Source of the DNA: Malachius bipustulatus
Taxonomy: Eukaryota; Arthropoda; Insecta; Coleoptera; Melyridae
Assembly (NCBI GenBank): GCA_910589415.1
Contig: OU342636.1
Coordinates: forward strand, 38,579,735 to 38,643,734
DNA length: 64,000 nt
Direction: 5' to 3'
The translations under genes were made by a program, and so were the position numbers. Shown here in pieces: positions 61,301 through 64,000 of the stretch; position 1 is the stretch's first letter; each line of letters begins with the position of its first letter. The notes under the pieces are model-generated. The model saw nothing but the letters and a program-made list of their open reading frames with translations, searched no databases and was not told the origin of the DNA.

Positions 61301-61875
61301 TATTGATGAGGATTTTTGAGCCTGAAATTAAAAAAAAAATCGAATAATACACTTACAAAAACTAAATTTAAAAATTCAAACTCAAAAATTTTAATCAAAA
61401 ACTCTAGTGAATATTTTTTTTGTATTTTTGTCTGTAAAGACCATCTAAAGACAAAAAAGCTTTAATTTGAACCATCATTAAGACAGTTATGCCATTTTGT
61501 TTGAAAATTTGATGTCCAAATTTACCAGAAAGGATCTTTCAAGGGGTACTAGTACTAGAAAATATAAAAAAATTGAGGAAATCAAAAATCAAAATTCATC
61601 AAAGAATTGCTTTTGAAAAAAAATCCGAACTGGAGCAACTGGGGGAGTAAATTTTTTTTAAATCATTATTTAATGAATTTTTGAGTCATATTCGCATAAT
61701 TTTTTTCTATTTTTCAGGCGTTGGATCTCCTTTGAACGGCATTCCAGGAGCCGGCATCGTCTCCAGCCTGGCCGACAAGACCGTGGGTGCTTTTGGGGGA
61801 GCCTTCAGCGGCTTCGGTCAAGGAATCCTTAACGGCAGTGGTGGCCTAACCAGGAGAAGTGTCAAAGAGGAATAA
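58314..61875 (+). CDS. Modular secreted precursor with furin-type sites, 7 exons, 320 aa
   Basis: Exons 58314-58368, 59127-59153, 59972-60160, 60223-60375, 60445-60603, 60797-61018 and 61718-61875 join in frame; every intron is phase 1 and every internal exon is a multiple of three. Exon 1 is a signal peptide (MSSKIILFALALICFLYS), exon 2 a nine-residue spacer. Exons 3-7 each encode one Gly-rich module with consensus ADKTVGAFGGAFSGFGQG then LHGTSG. The first four modules end in a furin-type site (RSRR, RGKR, RIKR, RVKR) followed by Q(L/I)PNPAAAIQQA or a variant (QIPPQIPNAIA in exon 6). The last ends LTRR-SVKEE. Cleavage would free four Gln-starting peptides of about 51, 53, 63 and 70 residues, likely pyroglutamate-capped. 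No cysteines. The layout fits a multi-peptide prohormone or antimicrobial precursor; the alternating small residues (GxxxG-like) suggest membrane-active helices. Family not recognised. Confidence 0.82.
59630..59871. mobile_element. MITE-like inverted repeat in intron 2 of the modular precursor gene
   Basis: AGTGCTTTCCAGTGAGATAC at 59630 and its complement ending AACACT at 59871 enclose about 240 bp. The match continues inward through CCACACTGATCCTGACTATA and TTGATTTTA. No coding capacity; centre is AT-rich. Confidence 0.75.
61087..61605. repeat. Foldback repeat in intron 6 of the modular precursor gene
   Basis: The left arm (AAATTTTGATTTCCCTAATT, CAAACAAAATGGCTTAAC, GACGGTTCAAATTA) is matched by its diverged complement in the right arm up to about 61605 (TTTGAACCATCATTAAGACA, TGCCATTTTGTTTG, GAGGAAATCAAAAATCAAAA). 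Arms about 180 bp. Confidence 0.7.
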
Positions 61876-61998
61876 TTATATTAATTAATAACGACTGACA
61901 AATGTAATTTTTTCTTTGTTACAAGTGTGTAGATGTGTATTGTATTTTTTTGTATTAACGTCAACTCTTTACAAGTTGGAAAGTGTTACTATTTTGTG

Positions 61999-62004
61999 AA
62001 TAAA
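61999..62004 (+). terminator. Poly(A) signal AATAAA
   Basis: AATAAA 123 bp after the stop at 61875 of the modular precursor gene, in GTGAATAAATTTTATT. Confidence 0.65.
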
Positions 62005-63582
62005 TTTTATTCATTATGCAATTATGATTTTTTTTCTCTTTGATCTCCTTAAAACTTTATTTATAAGTAAACCATTATGATATTTCTGTATCTTTAGAGA
62101 GAGATTCAGGGTGAAATAAAATTTTTGGTGCCACTTTTGATGACAGAAAAAGGGCTAATTCTCATAAAAAAAATCATCCAAGAGCTATTTAATAAATTTA
62201 ACTTTACAAGCTATGATGTTGGCTTCTTTGAAATTACTCTCATATTTTGTTTAAATTTTTTGGGGATTGAACCTGTAACTATTCCCAAACGATTAAAAAA
62301 TCTATATTTTCAACCCTTACTTTGTAGAATCTCTTCACTAATAATGATAAAATTATTTGTAATCCACAACCGGGACATTTACCCCTTATTCTCTAACTGA
62401 TATGGTAATATAACATTAATGTAATTTTACAGAGTTCTATAATATGCTAACACATCTAATATTACAGAATTACAGAGACATAACAGAATAACAGTAATCT
62501 AATTATTAAAACAGGGGTTAAAGAATAAGGGAGAAAGCTTTGGGAATAGAAATATTGGCGTTATTTGGTTAACAAATTGTCAACAAAAAAAAAAGGATAA
62601 GTCAATAAAATCACCAAGAAAACATGGAATAGAACAAGTTTACTTTTATAATAAAACTTTGTGGAACAATTTAATTAAAGCTCTATTAATTAATTCTAAA
62701 TAAAACAAGATAAAATTACTCTCGAAAACCCACCCTCCCTTTTCTTAGAATACCCTCTTCAACAGCGCATTATATCAAACAACTCCCTCTTATAATTGTT
62801 GATTGTATTCCTTCTAATTCTTACTTAAAAACTCATTGTAATAAATTCAAAAATCGCAAGCAAATAAATTTTTACTGAACTCAGAATAAATTAACTTTGT
62901 CTCTCTTATTTAGAATTGTCACTTATTGTCCCTGTACTTGAAAAAAATTCAAAAATTGATGACTTGGACTACCTACTCATAATGATGAAATACCTACAAA
63001 TATTTGCAATTTATTGGGCTGGCACTATAAATTAGATTTAGATAGATGTCTTCAATAATTGGACTGAAATCAACACGACATGACTCGAAAAATGACTAAA
63101 AAAGGTACAAAAAGACCAAAAATACAGTAAAAAAAGAAAATCAAATCAAAACTTGACCAGCTCAATCACCTGAGTTACCAGACTAAAGCAAAAATTACTA
63201 AAATAAGGCTAAATTTACAGAAAAAAAATGTTCTCTTTCATTGGCTTTGATTTCTCCAATTCTCATTATTGATAATAATTGACTACCACCTCTTTCTAAA
63301 CCTATAAAACACTTAAAAAATCCTTCTAGCAAAAGATGGTAAAATTATTCATTACGAGGCAGTGAAATTAACTTAAGACTGTTTCTCTGGTAAATTAAAT
63401 ATCTTCTTAATATTGAGACCAAAATGCTGGAAAAATTGAACCTCTTATTATACCTTATTAGAAAGAAAGTACCAATCATGAAGACAGAATCAACAATAAG
63501 AAAAACCTATGTTTGTACTTGTAACATTTGACTTATTTCAATGAGTAAATATGTAACACCCCTCCCCGCTTCGACGCAAAAT
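62005..63582. other. Interval between convergent genes; 3' region of the FYVE gene
   Basis: No coding exon seen; the 91-codon open frame at 62125-62400 has no features. On the minus strand a candidate AATAAA lies at 63010-63015, which would give the FYVE gene a 3' untranslated region of about 570 bp. Confidence 0.4.
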
Positions 63583-63855
63583 TCAGGTCATGGGCGGCGC
63601 TTCGCTGAAGTAGGGCGCGCTGCTCTGCACGAGGAGGGTGTGACAGACGTCGCACACGCGAGACGGACGCATGTTCGGGCCGCTCTTCACCGTCCTGCAG
63701 AGGCAGCCCTGGCAGAAGACCTGGCCGCAGTGCATGCAGTGCACCTTCTTCTTCGAGCCGGTGAAGCCGACGTGGCATCCGGGACACTCGGTCACGTCCT
63801 CCTCGAACTGCCATCGCACCTGGGTGTCGGAAGCGCGGATCTTCTCCAGCTGGAC
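63583..63855 (-). CDS. FYVE-type zinc-finger protein, last exon (partial)
   Basis: Minus-strand terminal exon starting after an acceptor (CTCTTCAG| at 63856-63863) and ending TGA at 63583-63585. It reads VQLEKIRASDTQVRWQFEED then a FYVE finger with all eight zinc ligands as CPGC, HCMHC, CQGC and CDVC. The finger keeps RVC(D) near the end. The basic signature that binds phosphatidylinositol 3-phosphate, R(R/K)HHCR, is changed to KKKVHCM, and the leading W..D is loosened, so lipid binding may be weak. RVCDVCHTLLVQ shortly before the C terminus resembles the end of RUFY-type (RUN and FYVE) endosomal proteins, but EEA1-like proteins are not excluded. The lead-in is coiled-coil-like. GC-rich coding sequence contrasts with its surroundings. 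The rest of the gene lies beyond the right edge; it converges with the modular precursor gene. Confidence 0.8.
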   Translation of the reverse strand, partial: VQLEKIRASDTQVRWQFEEDVTECPGCHVGFTGSKKKVHCMHCGQVFCQGCLCRTVKSGPNMRPSRVCDVCHTLLVQSSAPYFSEAPPMT

Positions 63856-63929
63856 CTGAAGAGTTACAAATCGTTTAGTATCTTATCGGTTCAATTATGG
63901 GATAAGTTTGGGATACGGATCGGAAATTT

Positions 63930-64000
63930 TTCGATTCGAAATGTTCTAAAAAGTAACAGAATGTTCTAGAAAGTTTTAGAATGTTCCAGATTGTCTGTGA
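63930..64000. repeat. HSE-like satellite, third site, cut by the window edge
   Basis: GAATGTTCTAGAAAGTTTTA and GAATGTTCCAG are the same 10-bp family as at 1.4-3.9 and 6.9-8.8 kb, in opposite orientation, inside an intron of the FYVE gene. Confidence 0.65.

Noticed and set aside
58314..61875. Assignment of the modular precursor to attacin, diptericin or another named antimicrobial family
   Set aside because: Gly-rich composition and RXKR sites are shared, but module sequence and length do not match any family I can recognise.

Overview
The window is eukaryotic nuclear DNA, most likely from an insect. Evidence: genes with AT-rich introns and GT..AG splice sites, AATAAA poly(A) signals, a TATA/TCAGT core promoter, jockey-like and R2-like non-LTR retrotransposon remnants, a P-superfamily element with a THAP exon, and several foldback elements with CAGGGTGT-like termini. 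TAGGTAGG/CCTACCTA microsatellites are frequent. I cannot name the order with confidence. The gene content is sparse and more than half of the window is repeat.

Layout. 1-9.8 kb has no recognisable gene and carries two long satellite blocks (1.44-3.93 and 6.88-8.84 kb) built from a 10-bp unit that matches the heat-shock element consensus. 9.85-12.96 kb is a jockey-like retrotransposon 3' end in which a segment of about 355 bp of the reverse transcriptase region is tandemly amplified. 14.1-29.6 kb is a three-exon glycosyltransferase family 92 gene. Its first intron (10.9 kb) holds tandem arrays and two retrotransposon remnants, and its second (3.2 kb) is almost wholly a bounded foldback satellite. 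29.9-35.5 kb is tandem repeats around a tiny secreted-peptide gene. 38-46 kb holds foldback elements, a Gly/Ser-rich secreted-protein gene and the P-like element.

47.5-53.3 kb is one uninterrupted 1926-codon gene with a lipase class-3 domain, a NACHT-type P-loop NTPase and 13 ankyrin repeats. This is the effector-switch-sensor layout of NLR/STAND immune proteins. 58.3-61.9 kb is a seven-exon secreted precursor made of five Gly-rich modules separated by furin-type sites, each of the first four followed by Gln-Leu/Ile-Pro. At the right edge, on the minus strand and convergent with it, lies the last exon of a FYVE-finger gene.

Three genes (33.9, 40.5 and 58.3 kb) share a short exon 1 encoding only a signal peptide with a phase-1 intron directly after it, so they may form a fast-evolving secreted-peptide cluster around the NLR-like gene. 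The products resemble an immune or defence set, but this is inference from architecture. No expression or homology search was possible. All splice models were built by hand and checked for reading-frame continuity.
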